Source of the DNA: Candidatus Binatia bacterium
GTDB taxonomy: Bacteria; Desulfobacterota; Binatia; HRBIN30
NCBI GenBank assembly: GCA_937925685.1
Contig: CALAMI010000002.1
Location: forward strand, 227,803-291,802
DNA length: 64,000 bases
Direction of reading: 5' to 3'
A program made the translations under genes and the position numbers. Below the pieces are notes generated by a model. The model made no database searches, was not told where the DNA came from, and was given only the letters and a program-made list of their open reading frames with translations. Within the stretch, counting starts at the first letter, position 1; each line of letters opens with the position of its first letter. Below, one piece after another: positions 24,312-34,155 of the stretch.

Positions 24312-25253
24312 ATGGCACGACAGACGGTTTCCGAGGAGGAACGTGCACTAGTTCAAAGGTGCGTGGCCGGCGAGGTCGAGGCCATTCGGGAATTTCAGGA
24401 GCGCTTTGGGCAGTTGATTTACATGTTCCCGTTGCGGGCCTACCGGGTACCGCCCGATGAAGCGGGAGACTTTTACCTCTTTGCCTTCGATGGTGGAAGG
24501 CTGTTCCGGCGTTTGCGGACGTTTGCCGGCAAGGTGCCCTTGCGGAGTTATTTGCTCGGCTTCGTACTCGATCACTTGGCCCTCGAGTGGAAACGACAGG
24601 AGCGGTCGGTGGAAACCGTCTCCCTGGAAACGCTGGCAGAAGAACACCCCGGGTTTGCGATACCAGCGCCGGAACCTGGCGGTCCGGAGTCCGCTCACCG
24701 GTCTTCGTGGGAGGACGCGCTCAACCAATTGCCCCCACAGAAAGCGCTGGTGCTCAAATTGCTCCATGTCGAAGACGCCGAGTTTTCCCCTGCCGAACTC
24801 CGTCACCTGGCGAAAACGAGCGGCAGGAGACTGGCAGGGGTGATCGAAGAGATCGAGCGGTTGCGCAGCTTGGTGCGTGAACGTGAGGCCGTGCTGAGGC
24901 GGTTGGACGACCAATTGGAAGCGGTGCAGGGATGGATCCGTCTTTACCGGCGCCGCCTAGCGCGGCTGAATGCCGACGCCGAGGGCTTGAACCCCCACTC
25001 CCCGGCCGCAGAAAGCATTCGAACCGAGCGGCGCGAACTCGAGCGTAAGCTTGCCTGGCGGGAAGAGCAACGGCAACGCCTCGTCCGTCAGTTGCAACGG
25101 CGTAAGGTGACGGCGCCGTACAAGGAAATCGCTCGTTTGCTCGGCACCACCATTGGCAACGTGGCTTCGCAGATCTTACGGGTGCGGAAAGAAGTGGCCC
25201 AACATCTCGGCGCCCTGCAGGCGCTGCCGCGAGACAAACGAACTGGAGCGTAG
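24312..25253 (+). CDS. Atypical sigma-70-like factor with coiled-coil insertion
   Basis: A 313-residue protein. The N-terminal part (about 10-97) resembles ECF sigma region 2: ALVQRCVAGEVEAIREFQER, then FRRLRTFAGKVPLRSYLLGF and DHLALEWKRQ. A middle region contains LPPQKALVLKLLHV, reminiscent of the start of region 4. A long charged coiled coil follows (about 175-262), and the C-terminus is a helix-turn-helix, PYKEIARLLGTTIGNVASQI. Normal ECF factors are about 180-200 residues, so the 100-residue insertion is unusual. The Met at 24312 is chosen because upstream sequence is not conserved-looking; the ribosome site is weak. The next gene is its probable anti-sigma factor. Confidence 0.75.
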   Translation: MARQTVSEEERALVQRCVAGEVEAIREFQERFGQLIYMFPLRAYRVPPDEAGDFYLFAFDGGRLFRRLRTFAGKVPLRSYLLGFVLDHLALEWKRQERSVETVSLETLAEEHPGFAIPAPEPGGPESAHRSSWEDALNQLPPQKALVLKLLHVEDAEFSPAELRHLAKTSGRRLAGVIEEIERLRSLVREREAVLRRLDDQLEAVQGWIRLYRRRLARLNADAEGLNPHSPAAESIRTERRELERKLAWREEQRQRLVRQLQRRKVTAPYKEIARLLGTTIGNVASQILRVRKEVAQHLGALQALPRDKRTGA

Positions 25254-25256
25254 GCG

Positions 25257-25853
25257 ATGGAATGGACGAAGGAACCCTGCCCGGACGAAGAAACGCTGCT
25301 GGCTTATGGCTTGGGACTGGCCGAGGAAACCGCTGCCCGCGCCGTCGAAGCTCACCTAGAGTCCTGCGATGCCTGCTTGTCAGCCCTGGCGTTGGCGAAA
25401 CAGCGACTGCGGCAAACGGAGGGCGACTTTGCCGTGACCGTGCCGCCGGAAATTGTGGAAAAGGTAGCAGCCACCCCCCACCGTGCGGCTGCTGCATCGG
25501 CGGGCGGAACGTCGCCGGCAACGCGGCGACGCGTTCGCCTGCCGATCCCCCTGGGCCGTTTGTTGCCGTTGGCGCTTGCGGCTTCCGTGTTGTTGGTTGT
25601 TGGCTCGCAAGCCGGCCTGTGGCGCACAAACTCCGAGCCGGAACGCCTGACCCGATCCATAGCTCTGGATAAGTCTGCAACAGTCTCGGTAGCGGTTGCG
25701 TCGGTGCGCCGTGAACCTCACCCCCGCGCTGACATCGTAGCGACTCTACGGCGCGGGGACGTGGTGAGAATTGGCACCGAGGAGCGAGAATGGTATCGGG
25801 TGTCGTTGCCGGACGGCACCGAGGGATGGGTGGAACAGGACGCTTTTCGTTGA
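25257..25853 (+). CDS. Zinc-finger anti-sigma-like membrane protein with SH3 domain
   Basis: A 198-residue protein. The N-terminus has the anti-sigma zinc-finger pattern HLESCDAC (His33, Cys37, Cys40) in a helical context. One membrane span follows at about 103-120 (LLPLALAASVLLVVGSQAG). The C-terminal periplasmic part is a bacterial SH3 (SH3b) domain: ASVRREPHPRADIVATLRRGDVV...WYRVSLPDGTEGWVEQDAF. It starts three bases after the sigma-like gene stop, with GGAG upstream. Likely it holds the sigma factor at the membrane and senses a periplasmic or cell-wall cue through SH3b; this role is inferred from architecture. Confidence 0.82.
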   Translation: MEWTKEPCPDEETLLAYGLGLAEETAARAVEAHLESCDACLSALALAKQRLRQTEGDFAVTVPPEIVEKVAATPHRAAAASAGGTSPATRRRVRLPIPLGRLLPLALAASVLLVVGSQAGLWRTNSEPERLTRSIALDKSATVSVAVASVRREPHPRADIVATLRRGDVVRIGTEEREWYRVSLPDGTEGWVEQDAFR

Positions 25854-27382
25854 TACCGTGGAGGTTCGGTCAAGCCTTGGGCACCTCCATCAGGGGGGTG
25901 GTCGGCTGCTGCTTCGCCCTCGTTTGGGCAGCGGCGGTGTCGGGTTTTGTCCCCAAGGCGGCCGTCAGTGACCAAGAAGTTTCGTGCGGAACCCCGGTGC
26001 TCGGGACTTTGGGTGGCAGGCACGACGACGAGCGCTCTTACAAGCTCAAAGATGTACCGACGGACAGTGTAGTTGTGGTCGATGTGGTGGATGTGTCGGG
26101 AACTTTGGACCTCCTCAAGTTGCGCGTGGGAAAGGAAGTGACCTGTAGCGGTTCGGCGGCTGTACGCGCGCGACGCAACGAAGACGTCGACATCGACGTG
26201 TCGGACTGCTTTGGGCGTGATTCGGGCTCTTTTGTGCTGACCGCTTCGGTGGTATCGGCTGGTGCGGCGAACTGTAGCAAGCCCCTTCCCTGTGGAACCG
26301 TTCCTTTCGTCCGCCGATTCGCCACACCCGGGGAAACCCACGCATACAGCTTCTTTGCCCGTGCCGGGGATGAACTGATGGTGTGGGCGGGCCAAGGTTT
26401 ACCCCGTGCCAGCGAGCAGCGCATGCGGTTGCGTTTGTATCGACCAGACGGAGCACCCCTCGGGCGGGCAGACTCTTGCGGTGGCCGCTTAGCTGCTCAG
26501 GCACCGGTGACTGGGCAATACACCTTGCTCCTCAGCACTTGTGGGAAACCCGAAGACAAACCTTATTGGCTGGCGTTCGATGCGCCAAGCTGCCCCGCCG
26601 GACCAGAGGTGACCTACCTCGGATTAGTGCGGGCCGACGGGCGCCCCTTGGCCCCCGATGAGTACGATCTGCAAGGACGAGCCGTGTTTCGCGTAGCTCA
26701 AGGGTCAGGCTTCCTGTTCGTCGTCGAGGGAAGCCCTGGCCGTAGCCGGGCCCCCGTGGGATTAAGAGCCTTTTCCGACTCGGGCTGGCCGAACTTGCAG
26801 GTATTGGTTTCTCGGCCTTTAGGGGACGGAAACCCCGCCGTTTGCGATACGCGACGACCCCAGTTGGGTGGAGTGCCGGCGACTCCAGACCTCGAGTTCG
26901 TGGAGCAAGTCCGGACCATGCAAGCGATCAACGACTTCGGTTGCCGTGTGGACGACGGTACGGGCAATCCCTTTGGACGCAACGATCCAGACTTTGCCTG
27001 CACGTCGTTTCCCGATGGGAGCGATCATTTCGTCTCGCCACGAAGCACCGTGCAGTTTTGTGCCGTGATCTCTTCGGCTTGGGCGTTTCGTCCCGGGCAA
27101 ACCGTCGTGAAAGTGCGCTTGCGGGATGAAGCAGGAAACCTTGGCTGGCCGCGGGAAGTGGTCGTGGAAGTCGCTGGCCCACCGCCCCCGCCGTGCGTGG
27201 GCGACTGTAACGGCGACGCAGTAGTCACCGTGGACGAGATCGTCCTGGGCGTCCGGGTCGCGCTTGGCGAAGCGGACCCTGCTCAGTGTTTCGCCGTAGA
27301 TCGCGACGGCGACGGTACGGTCACGATCGATGAGATTTTGCTTGCGGTGACCCATGCCCTGTCGGGCTGCCCTGCAGCATGA
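25850..27382 (+). CDS. Exported protein with C-terminal dockerin-like EF-hands
   Basis: About 510 residues. A hydrophobic signal (VVGCCFALVWAAAVSGFVP) is followed by two pre-peptidase-like beta domains with paired cysteines (SCGTPVLG, ANCSKPLPCGTVPF, ADSCGGRLA, LLSTCGKPED). An Ig-like segment follows (PGQTVVKVRLRDEAGN), then PPPPPCVGDCNGDAVVTVDEIV and FAVDRDGDGTVTIDEIL, two dockerin-like calcium loops at the extreme C-terminus. Several starts are possible; TTG 25850 shares a TTGA overlap with the anti-sigma gene, while ATG 25790 would overlap it by 64 bp. The first dockerin loop has Ala where the usual Gly of NGDG stands. Probably part of the sigma/anti-sigma operon and possibly its secreted output. 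Confidence 0.72.
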   Translation: MIPWRFGQALGTSIRGVVGCCFALVWAAAVSGFVPKAAVSDQEVSCGTPVLGTLGGRHDDERSYKLKDVPTDSVVVVDVVDVSGTLDLLKLRVGKEVTCSGSAAVRARRNEDVDIDVSDCFGRDSGSFVLTASVVSAGAANCSKPLPCGTVPFVRRFATPGETHAYSFFARAGDELMVWAGQGLPRASEQRMRLRLYRPDGAPLGRADSCGGRLAAQAPVTGQYTLLLSTCGKPEDKPYWLAFDAPSCPAGPEVTYLGLVRADGRPLAPDEYDLQGRAVFRVAQGSGFLFVVEGSPGRSRAPVGLRAFSDSGWPNLQVLVSRPLGDGNPAVCDTRRPQLGGVPATPDLEFVEQVRTMQAINDFGCRVDDGTGNPFGRNDPDFACTSFPDGSDHFVSPRSTVQFCAVISSAWAFRPGQTVVKVRLRDEAGNLGWPREVVVEVAGPPPPPCVGDCNGDAVVTVDEIVLGVRVALGEADPAQCFAVDRDGDGTVTIDEILLAVTHALSGCPAA

Positions 27383-27476
27383 CCCGCGTTGGGCAAAAAT
27401 CACCGGTTCCGCCCGTGACCGAGGCTCCACCGCACGGTTGAAGGAGGCAGAGATTCGGGCCCCGCTTCGCGAGTGC

Positions 27477-27514
27477 AGCCCCCAGCTTCGGCCGTAAGTG
27501 GCAAGCTGGGGGCT
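27477..27514. terminator. Perfect 12-bp stem-loop between convergent genes
   Basis: AGCCCCCAGCTT (27477-27488) and AAGCTGGGGGCT (27503-27514) form a perfect 12-bp stem with a 14-nt loop. It lies between the dockerin-tagged protein gene and aroE, whose 3' ends face each other. No T-run follows on either strand, so it is either a Rho-assisted bidirectional terminator or an mRNA 3'-end stabiliser rather than a classical intrinsic terminator. Confidence 0.55.
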
Positions 27515-27617
27515 CCACCAGCGCCCACCTCCAATGCAGCCGGAATCGGCGGCAACGTGGTCGTACCTCAGGTGGTGACGATGTCAGTTGCCCGAAACGC
27601 AACGGCGTAGCGTACCG

Positions 27618-28514
27618 TTAGGCCTTGCTTGCGGCCTGTAGTGCGGTGCGCATGACCTCGATCGGTGGGCGCCGCCCGGTCCACAATCGAAACGCTTCGG
27701 CGCCTTGGTGCAGCAGCATTTCCGTGCCATCCATCACCTCGCGGCGTGCCTGACGCGCTTGCCGCAAAAACTCGGTCGACCGCCCGTAAAGCAGATCGAA
27801 AAACACACAATCGAGGGGAGAGGCTTTTATTGCCATCGTCGGAAAGGATTCGCCATGAAGGCCCACGGACGTCGTGTTTACGACCAGTCGCACCCGAGAC
27901 AGGCATTGGGGATCGTTCACTGCGGTGAGCGGAAAAGCCTCGACGCGGAAGCCAGGTTTGGAAAACCGGCGCTGCAAGCTCCGCGCTCGCGCCAAGGTGC
28001 GGTTAGCCACAATGACCTGGCTCACTGCAGCTTCCTCGAGTGCCACCAGCACAGCACGGGCTGCGCCTCCGGCACCGATGACGAGCACCGAGCTGCCCTG
28101 CAGGGCAACACCGCGCAGAGCCTGTCGCACCCCGTGCACGTCTGTGTTTTCCCCGTACAAGCGACCTGAGCGGACGACGATGGTGTTGACGGCTCCGACC
28201 TTCCGTGCCACCTGAGAAGCTTCGTCGACAAGCCGCAAGGCTGCTTCTTTGTGGGGCACGGTGACGTTTGCCCCGAGAATTCCGAGTGCCGGTAGTGCGC
28301 GCAACGCCTGGCGAAGGGCGCCTTGTTTGACGGGAAAAGGCACGTAAACCCAATCCAGGCCGAGGGCTTCGAATGCCGCATTGTGCATGAGTGGCGACAG
28401 CGAGTGCTGCACCGGATCACCGATAATGCCCACCACGCGCGTCGAGCCTCGCACAACGAGTCGACCGCGAACCCGCCTGTTGGCCTCCACCGGCGGAGAC
28501 TTTTTCGCTCCCAT
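27618..28514 (-). CDS. aroE: Shikimate dehydrogenase
   Basis: NADPH-dependent reduction of 3-dehydroshikimate in aromatic amino acid synthesis. The 298-residue protein has the substrate-binding motif GDPVQHSLSPLMHNAAF, the catalytic Lys in NVTVPHKEAAL, the Asp of ENTDVHG, the nucleotide loop VLVIGAGGAARAV and NRTLARA, and the C-terminal MLLHQGAEAFRLWTG. The longer open frame contains a Cys/Arg-rich leader; ATG 28514 is preferred because only 26 bp then separate it from the ppdK stop. It is the last gene of glyS-ppdK-aroE. Confidence 0.93.
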   Translation of the reverse strand: MGAKKSPPVEANRRVRGRLVVRGSTRVVGIIGDPVQHSLSPLMHNAAFEALGLDWVYVPFPVKQGALRQALRALPALGILGANVTVPHKEAALRLVDEASQVARKVGAVNTIVVRSGRLYGENTDVHGVRQALRGVALQGSSVLVIGAGGAARAVLVALEEAAVSQVIVANRTLARARSLQRRFSKPGFRVEAFPLTAVNDPQCLSRVRLVVNTTSVGLHGESFPTMAIKASPLDCVFFDLLYGRSTEFLRQARQARREVMDGTEMLLHQGAEAFRLWTGRRPPIEVMRTALQAASKA

Positions 28515-28540
28515 GGATAGAACGTTGCCCGGGGGCGAGC

Positions 28541-31474
28541 TCAGTCGCCCTTGGTTCCTCCTCCGCCCGCAAGGGCGGCGTGGGCCGCGGCAAGCCGAGC
28601 AATGGCAACGCGGAACGGAGAACACGAAACATAGTCGAGCCCCAGCACATGGCAAAACTTTACCGATGCCGGGTCACCTCCGTGCTCACCACAAATTCCG
28701 ATCTTGAGCTTCGGGTTCACAGCACGGCCTTTTTCGACGGCGATGCGCATGAGGCTGCCGACTCCAACGACGTCCAGCGATTCGAACGGGTCGCGAGGGT
28801 AAACCTCGAACTCGGAGACGTAAGGAACGAGAAAACGGCCTGCATCGTCGCGCGACATTCCCAGTGTGGTTTGCGTGAGATCGTTGGTTCCAAAGGAGAA
28901 AAACTCGGCCTCTTGAGCAATTTCGTCAGCGGTGAGGGCTCCGCGCGGTACCTCGATCATGGTCCCTACGTGGTACTGGAGCTTGATTCCCGACTCACGA
29001 GCGACCTCCTCGGCCACTTGCCGAATGATGCGGGCTTGCAGCTCGAGTTCTTTGCGATGGCCCACCAGCGGGATCATCACCTCCGGCAACACGGGGATCC
29101 CCTCCCGCGCCACCTGGGCAGCCGCCTCGAAGATCGCTCGTGCCTGCATCTCGGTAATTTCCGGATACACGATTCCCAGACGGCAGCCCCGAAAACCGAG
29201 CATGGGGTTGAACTCGTGCAGGGCTTCCACCCGCGCGCGGACACGTTCGAAGGGAATGCCCATTTCTGCTGCCAGCTCGCGCTGGCCGTCTTCATCGTGC
29301 GGCAGGAACTCGTGCAGAGGGGGATCCAAAGTACGGATGGTCACGGGCTTGCCGTGCATGACGCGAAAAATGGCTTCGAAGTCGCCGCGTTGTAAGGGCA
29401 GAAGCCTGGCCAGTGCGGCACGACGCTCTTCGGCTGTTTCGGCCAAGATCATTTGACGCATGGGACCGATTTTGCCCTCGCCGAAAAACATGTGTTCCGT
29501 TCGGCAAAGGCCGATGCCTTCGGCCCCGAAGGCTACCGCTTGCACGCACTGGTCGGCTAAGTCGGCATTGGCCCACACCCCGAGCTTGCGCTCCCGGTCT
29601 GCCCACTTCATGAGTTGGGCAAAACGCTCGTACACAGGCGATTCCTGCGGGGCCAGTGTCTTGTCCACGAGGACGCGCACGATGTCGCTGGGCTGGGTGG
29701 CAATTTCACCCAAAAACACTTCACCGGTGCTCCCGTCGATGGCGATGGCGTCACCGGGTCGGAGGACATGTGGGGTGCCGTTCACCCGCATTTCGCCGGC
29801 CGCGTAGTCGATTTGCAAGGATTCACAGCCGACCACACAAACTTTGCCCATTTGTCGGCCCACCAGCGCGGCATGCGAGGTCATACCGCCACGGGCAGTG
29901 AGAATTCCCTCGGCTGCGGCCATGCCGCGAATGTCTTCGGGGGAGGTTTCGATGCGAACCAAAATGACCTTTTCCCCGCGCGCTTTGGCGGCCTCGGCGT
30001 CTTCGGCGTGGAAATAAATACGCCCAGTGGCCGCACCAGGTCCGGCATTGAGGCCTTTGGCAAGCAAGCGGCGCTCTGCAATTGCTTGTTCTTTCGCTGT
30101 CGGAACGAACATCGGCCGCAGCAACTGCTCTAGTTGATCGGGGGCAACGCGGAGAAGTGCTTCACGGGTGGAAATCAAGCGTTCTCGCACCATGTCCACC
30201 GCCATGCGCAGCGCGGCTACGCCCGTACGCTTGCCCACCCGGCACTGCAGCATGTACAGCTTGCCGCGCTCGATGGTGAACTCGATGTCCATCATGTCCC
30301 GGTAGTGGCGCTCGAGGATCCGCCGAATCCGTAACAGTTGCCGATAAGCGGTGGGGTTTTCTTTCTCCAGGGCGGCAATGGGGATGGGGGTGCGGATCCC
30401 TGCAACCACATCCTCGCCTTGGGCATTCATGAGAAATTCGCCGTACAAAACGTTCTCGCCGGTTGCGGGGTCGCGGGTGAAAGCCACGCCCGTACCGGAA
30501 TCGTCGCCCAAATTGCCGAACACCATGGACTGAACGTTTACCGCCGTGCCCCAGTCCTCCGGGATGTCGTTGAGCTTGCGGTAGACGATGGCTCGCTCGT
30601 TCATCCACGAGCGAAAAACAGCGCCGATTGCGCCCCACAGTTGTTCTTGCGGGTCTTCGGGAAAGCTAACTCCAAGGCGGTCGCGAATGGCTTGTTTGAA
30701 CTCATCCACGAGTTCGCGCAAATCTTCTGCCGTAAGTTCCGTGTCCAAGGTCACACCACGTTGTTCCTTCTTGCGCTGGAGAATGGCTTCGAACGGGTCG
30801 ATTTCCGTTTTCGACTGGGGCTTGAGGCCGAGCACAACGTCCCCATACATCGCCACGAAGCGACGGTACGCGTCGTAGGCGAAGCGCTCGTTCCCGCTCA
30901 TGCGGATGAGTCCCTCCACGGTGAAGTCGTTGAGCCCCAGGTTCAGGACCGTATCCATCATTCCCGGCATGGAAGCACGAGCCCCGGAACGGACGGAAAC
31001 AAGCAGCGGATTCTTGGCGTCGCCAAAACGCCGGCCAACGAGTTGCTCCACGCGGGCCAGGGCGTGCTCGACTTCCTCGCGGAGTCCAGGCGGGTACGTG
31101 TGGTGGTTCTGATAGTAGTACGTGCAAACCTCGGTCGTGATCGTAAACCCCGGGGGAACGGGAAGGCCAAGTCCGGCCATTTCCGCCAAGTTGGCCCCCT
31201 TGCCTCCGAGAAGTTCCTTCATGTTCGCGTTGCCGTCCGCACGGCCAGCGCCGAAGAAGTACACATAGCGAGGTTTCTCCCCCACGCGCGGTCCCCGCTT
31301 GGCTAGCGGAGCCGCTGGCTTGGCACGGTCGAGAGCGGCAACCGCGCGTGCAGTTGCGCGGGCGGCGCGGCGCTGCGCCCTGCGTTTGTGTTTGGCTGTG
31401 ACAGCGCTTGCGTGGGATTTTGTCGAACGAGTGCTCCCCTTTTTCTTGTCGCTGCTCTTCTTGCTCTTCTTCAT
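28541..31474 (-). CDS. ppdK: Pyruvate, phosphate dikinase with basic N-terminal tail
   Basis: Interconverts pyruvate + ATP + Pi and PEP + AMP + PPi. The 977-residue protein shows all three parts. The ATP-grasp domain starts at [14 protein letters not shown], with [21 protein letters not shown]. The swivelling domain has the catalytic His in [18 protein letters not shown]. The PEP/pyruvate barrel has [12 protein letters not shown], a DPPLHEFLP segment, [11 protein letters not shown] and catalytic Cys in [10 protein letters not shown]. The first 65 residues are an added Lys/Arg/Ala/Ser-rich tail resembling histone H1 C-termini, not usual in the family. The start is supported by an ATGA overlap with glyS. 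It may feed PEP to aromatic synthesis with aroE downstream. Confidence 0.96.
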   Translation of the reverse strand: MKKSKKSSDKKKGSTRSTKSHASAVTAKHKRRAQRRAARATARAVAALDRAKPAAPLAKRGPRVGEKPRYVYFFGAGRADGNANMKELLGGKGANLAEMAGLGLPVPPGFTITTEVCTYYYQNHHTYPPGLREEVEHALARVEQLVGRRFGDAKNPLLVSVRSGARASMPGMMDTVLNLGLNDFTVEGLIRMSGNERFAYDAYRRFVAMYGDVVLGLKPQSKTEIDPFEAILQRKKEQRGVTLDTELTAEDLRELVDEFKQAIRDRLGVSFPEDPQEQLWGAIGAVFRSWMNERAIVYRKLNDIPEDWGTAVNVQSMVFGNLGDDSGTGVAFTRDPATGENVLYGEFLMNAQGEDVVAGIRTPIPIAALEKENPTAYRQLLRIRRILERHYRDMMDIEFTIERGKLYMLQCRVGKRTGVAALRMAVDMVRERLISTREALLRVAPDQLEQLLRPMFVPTAKEQAIAERRLLAKGLNAGPGAATGRIYFHAEDAEAAKARGEKVILVRIETSPEDIRGMAAAEGILTARGGMTSHAALVGRQMGKVCVVGCESLQIDYAAGEMRVNGTPHVLRPGDAIAIDGSTGEVFLGEIATQPSDIVRVLVDKTLAPQESPVYERFAQLMKWADRERKLGVWANADLADQCVQAVAFGAEGIGLCRTEHMFFGEGKIGPMRQMILAETAEERRAALARLLPLQRGDFEAIFRVMHGKPVTIRTLDPPLHEFLPHDEDGQRELAAEMGIPFERVRARVEALHEFNPMLGFRGCRLGIVYPEITEMQARAIFEAAAQVAREGIPVLPEVMIPLVGHRKELELQARIIRQVAEEVARESGIKLQYHVGTMIEVPRGALTADEIAQEAEFFSFGTNDLTQTTLGMSRDDAGRFLVPYVSEFEVYPRDPFESLDVVGVGSLMRIAVEKGRAVNPKLKIGICGEHGGDPASVKFCHVLGLDYVSCSPFRVAIARLAAAHAALAGGGGTKGD

Positions 31475-32799
31475 ACCTCGATCCGCCTTTTCAGTTCGTC
31501 GACCAAGCGTTCGATCGGGATGCGTTCTTGCTGCATGGTATCGCGATCGCGCAGGGTCACGGTGTCGTCTTGCAGAGTTTGATGATCCACGGTGACGCCG
31601 AATGGTGTACCAATTTCATCTTGCCGACGGTAACGCCGCCCAATGGACCCGGCTTGGTCGTACTGCACAGTGAAATGCTGCCGCAAGATGGCAACCAGTT
31701 CCAACGCTCGTTCCGGTTGACCGTGCTTGCGCAGCAAAGGGAACACGGCAACCTTGACCGGTGCAATTCTCGGGTGGAAGCGCAATACCACGCGCGGTTC
31801 TCCGTCGGCCACGTCCTCGTCGTACGCATCCACCAGGAAGGCCAAAGTGGCGCGGTCAGCACCTGCGGCGGGTTCGATCACGTAGGGATAGAAGCGCTCC
31901 TTGGTTTCTTCATCGTAGTAACTCAGGTCTTTACCGCTGTACTCGGCATGACGCCGAAGATCGAAATCGGTGCGGTTGGCAATGCCTTCGAGTTCCGACC
32001 AACCGAAGGGGAAGTGGTACTCCACGTCGACGCAAGCTTTCGCATAGTGAGCGAGTTCGTCGGGCGCATGTTCCCGGAGGCGAAGATTTTCGCGACGAAT
32101 GCCGTAGCGGGTGTACCAGTTCAATCGTTCCTCCCGCCAATAGTCGTACCAGCGCTCGTCTTCTCCCGGACGAACGAAGAACTCCATCTCCATTTGTTCG
32201 AACTCGCGCGTGCGAAAGAGAAAATTTCCTGGCGTAATTTCGTTGCGAAACGACTTGCCGATTTGGGCAATCCCGAAAGGGATTTTTTGCCGCGAGGTGT
32301 GCAGCACGTTGAGGAAATTGACAAAAATGCCTTGCGCGGTCTCGGGGCGCAGGAATACGACGCTTGCCGTGTCTTCCACCGGCCCCATGAAAGTTTTGAA
32401 CATCAGGTTGAACTGCCGTGCCTCGGTCAGTTCTCCCTCGCACTCACCAGGATGTTTCGAAGGTTTGCGCGGGCATTGCGCATCCATGAGCTTGTCTGCC
32501 CGAAAACGTTCCTTGCACAGTTTGCAGTCTACCAGGGGGTCGGTGAAGCCGGCCACATGCCCGGAAGCTTCCCACACCCGCGGGTGCATGAGGATGGAAC
32601 AATCGATGCCGACAATGTCGGCGCGGCGCATCACCATGTCGCGCCACCAAGCTTCCTTCACGTTACGCTTGAGTTCCACACCTATGGGACCATAGTCCCA
32701 GCAGCTGGCGAGCCCCCCATAAATCTCGCTCGATTGGAAGGCAAAGCCCCGCCGCTTGGCGAGGTTGACGATCTTCTCCATCGTGGCCGGACGATTCAT
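31471..32799 (-). CDS. glyS: Glycyl-tRNA synthetase, single-subunit type
   Basis: A 442-residue class II synthetase of the homodimeric (GlyQS-like) type. It has the N-terminal [28 protein letters not shown], a zinc-binding set around DCKLCKERF...QCPRK, and the motif [11 protein letters not shown]. Motif 2 lies at [13 protein letters not shown], and motif 3 precedes an anticodon-binding domain ([18 protein letters not shown]...[13 protein letters not shown]). The start could be Met at 32799 or 32781; neither has a strong ribosome binding site. The stop overlaps the ppdK start by four bases. Confidence 0.95.
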   Translation of the reverse strand: MNRPATMEKIVNLAKRRGFAFQSSEIYGGLASCWDYGPIGVELKRNVKEAWWRDMVMRRADIVGIDCSILMHPRVWEASGHVAGFTDPLVDCKLCKERFRADKLMDAQCPRKPSKHPGECEGELTEARQFNLMFKTFMGPVEDTASVVFLRPETAQGIFVNFLNVLHTSRQKIPFGIAQIGKSFRNEITPGNFLFRTREFEQMEMEFFVRPGEDERWYDYWREERLNWYTRYGIRRENLRLREHAPDELAHYAKACVDVEYHFPFGWSELEGIANRTDFDLRRHAEYSGKDLSYYDEETKERFYPYVIEPAAGADRATLAFLVDAYDEDVADGEPRVVLRFHPRIAPVKVAVFPLLRKHGQPERALELVAILRQHFTVQYDQAGSIGRRYRRQDEIGTPFGVTVDHQTLQDDTVTLRDRDTMQQERIPIERLVDELKRRIEV

Positions 32800-32896
32800 T
32801 GCCGCACCGCATACAGTTGCCACCAGGGAGATTCAACGTTGGTACAGCGGACCTTGCGTTTGCGTTCGCCCGTGAGTTGGCGCAAAGTAAAGCGCC

Positions 32897-33994
32897 ATGG
32901 TGCGCGCATCCTGGTGGCTTGTGGTCCTAGTGGGGTCGTTGCTGTTGCAGCTAGGGTCAGTTTCTCCACCGGCAAGGGCGACGCCCGCCTACACCGCAAG
33001 GCAGATTTTTCGCGTCGTCGTGGGGGATGCGGCGGGAGATACGAATGCTGACGGCCGGGCTACGGCTGCTGACCTGGTGGCCAAGGTAGGGGGGAGGAGG
33101 AACCCCACCGAGGACGGGCCCTTTGGCAGCGGATGGCGGCGATTCGAGGTCCTCAAGGCGTCGGAGACGAACCCACAAGAAACGCGCCGGCTGCTCGCTA
33201 GCGTGTGGTATCCGGCAGCGCCAGGTACGTTCCCGTCGGACAATACGCCCGGCGGCCAAGCACTGGCGCCCTTTGCGGAGGATGTTGCCGGTGCGCTGCC
33301 GCTACTGCTGTTTTCCCACGGCTCTTGTGGCTTCGACCGTCAATCCATTTTCCTCGTCCGTCGGCTGGCCACGTGGGGCTTCATCGTGGCGGCACCACCG
33401 CACCCGGGCAACACGACTTCGGAGTTTCTGACCTGTATGACCCCGGCTGCACTGGCGGACTCGTTCGTCAACCGGCCGGCTGACATCATTGCAGTGCTCG
33501 ATCGCTTGCTGGAGGAGAACGCCAAACCGGATTCTTTTTGGTTCGGTCGGATCGATCCGGCGCGCGTGGGCGTTTTGGGACACTCGTTTGGAGGACTCAC
33601 CACCCTCCGCGTGCTTTCCCGCGACCGCCGCTTCGTAGCGGGTTTGGCACTGGCACCAGTGGTGCGGATTATTCAAGACGAAGTTCGTTCGATCGTCCAG
33701 CCAACGATGATTCAAGTGGGCACGCTCGATTCGCTGTTGGCGGATGCCCGCCTGGGCTACAGTCTGCTCTCCGCACCGCGGATCCTGGTGGAGATCGAAC
33801 GGATGACCCACTCGCCGTTTTCCGACTTTTGCCTCGAGTGCACGGCGGAAAGCCTCACGGCGGAAGAGGCACATCTGTACGCATTGCGGTTCGCGATCCC
33901 TTTCCTGCTCCAAAATGTTGCCGGCAACCGGGAGTTCGCCTCTTTTCTCGAAGCGCGCGCCGTACCACCCGGGGTCCGTTATCTCGCGGACTGA
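32897..33994 (+). CDS. Exported alpha/beta-hydrolase with dockerin-like calcium loop
   Basis: A 365-residue protein with a signal peptide (WWLVVLVGSLLLQLGSVSPPARA). A single EF-hand-like loop follows (DTNADGRATAADLVA, about residues 48-62). A hydrolase of the platelet-activating-factor acetylhydrolase/dienelactone hydrolase type comes next: LFSHGSCGFDRQS (oxyanion region), GVLGHSFGG (nucleophile Ser), a candidate Asp in VGTLDSLLAD and His in RMTHSPFSDFC. Likely an extracellular or periplasmic esterase. The loop resembles half a dockerin pair but lacks cysteines. It begins 98 bp from glyS on the opposite strand. Confidence 0.82.
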   Translation: MVRASWWLVVLVGSLLLQLGSVSPPARATPAYTARQIFRVVVGDAAGDTNADGRATAADLVAKVGGRRNPTEDGPFGSGWRRFEVLKASETNPQETRRLLASVWYPAAPGTFPSDNTPGGQALAPFAEDVAGALPLLLFSHGSCGFDRQSIFLVRRLATWGFIVAAPPHPGNTTSEFLTCMTPAALADSFVNRPADIIAVLDRLLEENAKPDSFWFGRIDPARVGVLGHSFGGLTTLRVLSRDRRFVAGLALAPVVRIIQDEVRSIVQPTMIQVGTLDSLLADARLGYSLLSAPRILVEIERMTHSPFSDFCLECTAESLTAEEAHLYALRFAIPFLLQNVAGNREFASFLEARAVPPGVRYLAD

Positions 33995-34155
33995 ACGGTA
34001 ACGGCGTTGCCTGCGATGCGGTGCGCAAGGCAGCACGCCGGCATCTAAGTGCTCCCTCGGCCATGGCCGGCAAGGACAGAAGTCCGGGCGCCGGCCGGGT
34101 TCAGCCGAGCACGCCTCTGGCAATGCTGCAATGGTTCGGATACACCGCCCGGGTC

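Noticed and set aside
32800..32896. Riboswitch or T-box in the glyS leader.
   Set aside because: The 97-bp gap is too short and shows no T-box or glycine-aptamer features.
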